From positions 62,001 through 126,000 of the forward strand of contig CAYMPV010000004.1 in the NCBI GenBank assembly GCA_964392305.1: DNA of 64,000 bases, given 5' to 3'. Numbering within the stretch: the first letter of the stretch is position 1; each line of letters begins with the position of its first letter. The position numbers and the translations under genes are program-made. A model generated the notes under the pieces. That model was not told the DNA's origin, made no database searches, and saw only the letters and a program-made list of their open reading frames with translations. Below are positions 63,733 to 64,000 of the stretch, in pieces. The DNA comes from JACKIC01 sp964392305. Its GTDB lineage: Bacteria > Planctomycetota > UBA1135 > UBA2386.

Positions 63733-64000
63733 GCAGTGTCTTCCTGGCAGCCCTCGGCATCGGGCTGCTGATCTTCCTGCACGAACTCGGCCACTTCGCC
63801 GCGGCCCGCGCCGCCGGTGTGCGTGTCGAGGTCTTCTCCTTGGGCTTCGGCCCGCGCCTGTTCGGCTGGAACCTGCGCGGCACGGACTTCCGCGTCTCGC
63901 TGGTACCGTTCGGCGGCTACGTGATGGTCGCCGGGCAGGATCCGAGCGACGATCGATACCCGGCCGCGCAGAGCCTGTGGTCGAAGTCGGTCGGGCAACG
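63723..64000 (+). CDS. rseP: RseP-type site-2 metalloprotease, 5' part
   Basis: Membrane metalloprotease that cuts anti-sigma factors within the membrane. Only the first 92 codons are in the window. The zinc motif HELGH (His20, Glu21, His24) lies in the first membrane segment (GIGLLIFLHELGHFAAARAA), followed by EVFSLGFGPRLFG and SLVPFGGYVMVAGQDPSDD, both typical. The ATG at 63723 lies inside the end of dxr. The dxr-rseP order is common in bacteria. The gene continues past the window end. Confidence 0.95.
   Translation, partial: MDLSSVFLAALGIGLLIFLHELGHFAAARAAGVRVEVFSLGFGPRLFGWNLRGTDFRVSLVPFGGYVMVAGQDPSDDRYPAAQSLWSKSVGQ

Overview
This is a GC-rich stretch of bacterial chromosome. The envelope is Gram-negative (several lipoproteins, a DUF3187-type outer-membrane barrel protein, RseP, UppP, Ddl). 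The best guess at the phylum is Planctomycetota. That rests on secreted HEAT-repeat proteins with an HGGQYRGPGDVVPP-type mature N-terminus, a secreted glycosidase-like protein with a lineage-typical C-terminal domain, and many starts without a clear Shine-Dalgarno sequence; it is an inference. No phage, transposon or CRISPR array is visible.

Layout, left part. 50-5229 is a fatty-acid cluster: rpmF, plsX, fabH, fabG, acpP, fabF, all on the plus strand. Then come a small helical protein, a ROK sugar kinase, D-Ala-D-Ala ligase, and a pair of membrane-anchored TPR proteins. The first of the pair has a LapB-like layout (membrane helix, TPR, zinc ribbon) with a HEAT tail. A tRNA-Leu(CAA) is followed by four minus-strand genes (zinc-ribbon protein, Nfu-type Fe-S scaffold, GH2 glycosidase, M32 carboxypeptidase). 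17482-22220 holds an HtrA-like protease and a phosphate-type two-component set: a degenerate histidine-kinase-like protein, PhoB, PhoR and PhoU. ThiC with a TPP riboswitch, a CvpA-like membrane protein and two unrecognised large proteins complete the arm; the second of these is TPR plus a DUF2325-like domain.

Middle. At 28791-28818, between two convergent genes, lies a 28-bp sequence that matches bacterial dif sites (XerC arm, 6-bp centre, XerD arm). Genes to its left are mostly on plus and genes to its right mostly on minus until about 49 kb, as expected at a replication terminus.

Right part. It contains a DUF3187 protein, lipoproteins, aroA, purC-mtnA, uppP-ald, tRNA-Val(GAC), a decayed gene region, a PaaZ/BoxD-type aldehyde dehydrogenase, a secreted glycosidase-like protein, a PfkB kinase, a lipid-flippase-like protein coupled to a DUF366 gene, two coupled lipoproteins and an IMPase-family phosphatase. 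50405-58830 is a tandem array of four homologous secreted HEAT-repeat proteins. The third is frameshifted by exactly one extra copy of an 8-bp tandem repeat. A fused transporter/spermidine-synthase-like protein, a secreted alpha/beta-hydrolase-like protein, dxr and the start of rseP end the window.

Two sequence habits recur. Stop/start overlaps of ATGA or GTGA link many gene pairs. Short (12-16 bp) imperfect tandem duplications sit in spacers next to gene starts. The main points for follow-up are the dif site, the HEAT array with its slippage-type frameshift, and the LapB-like HEAT fusion.
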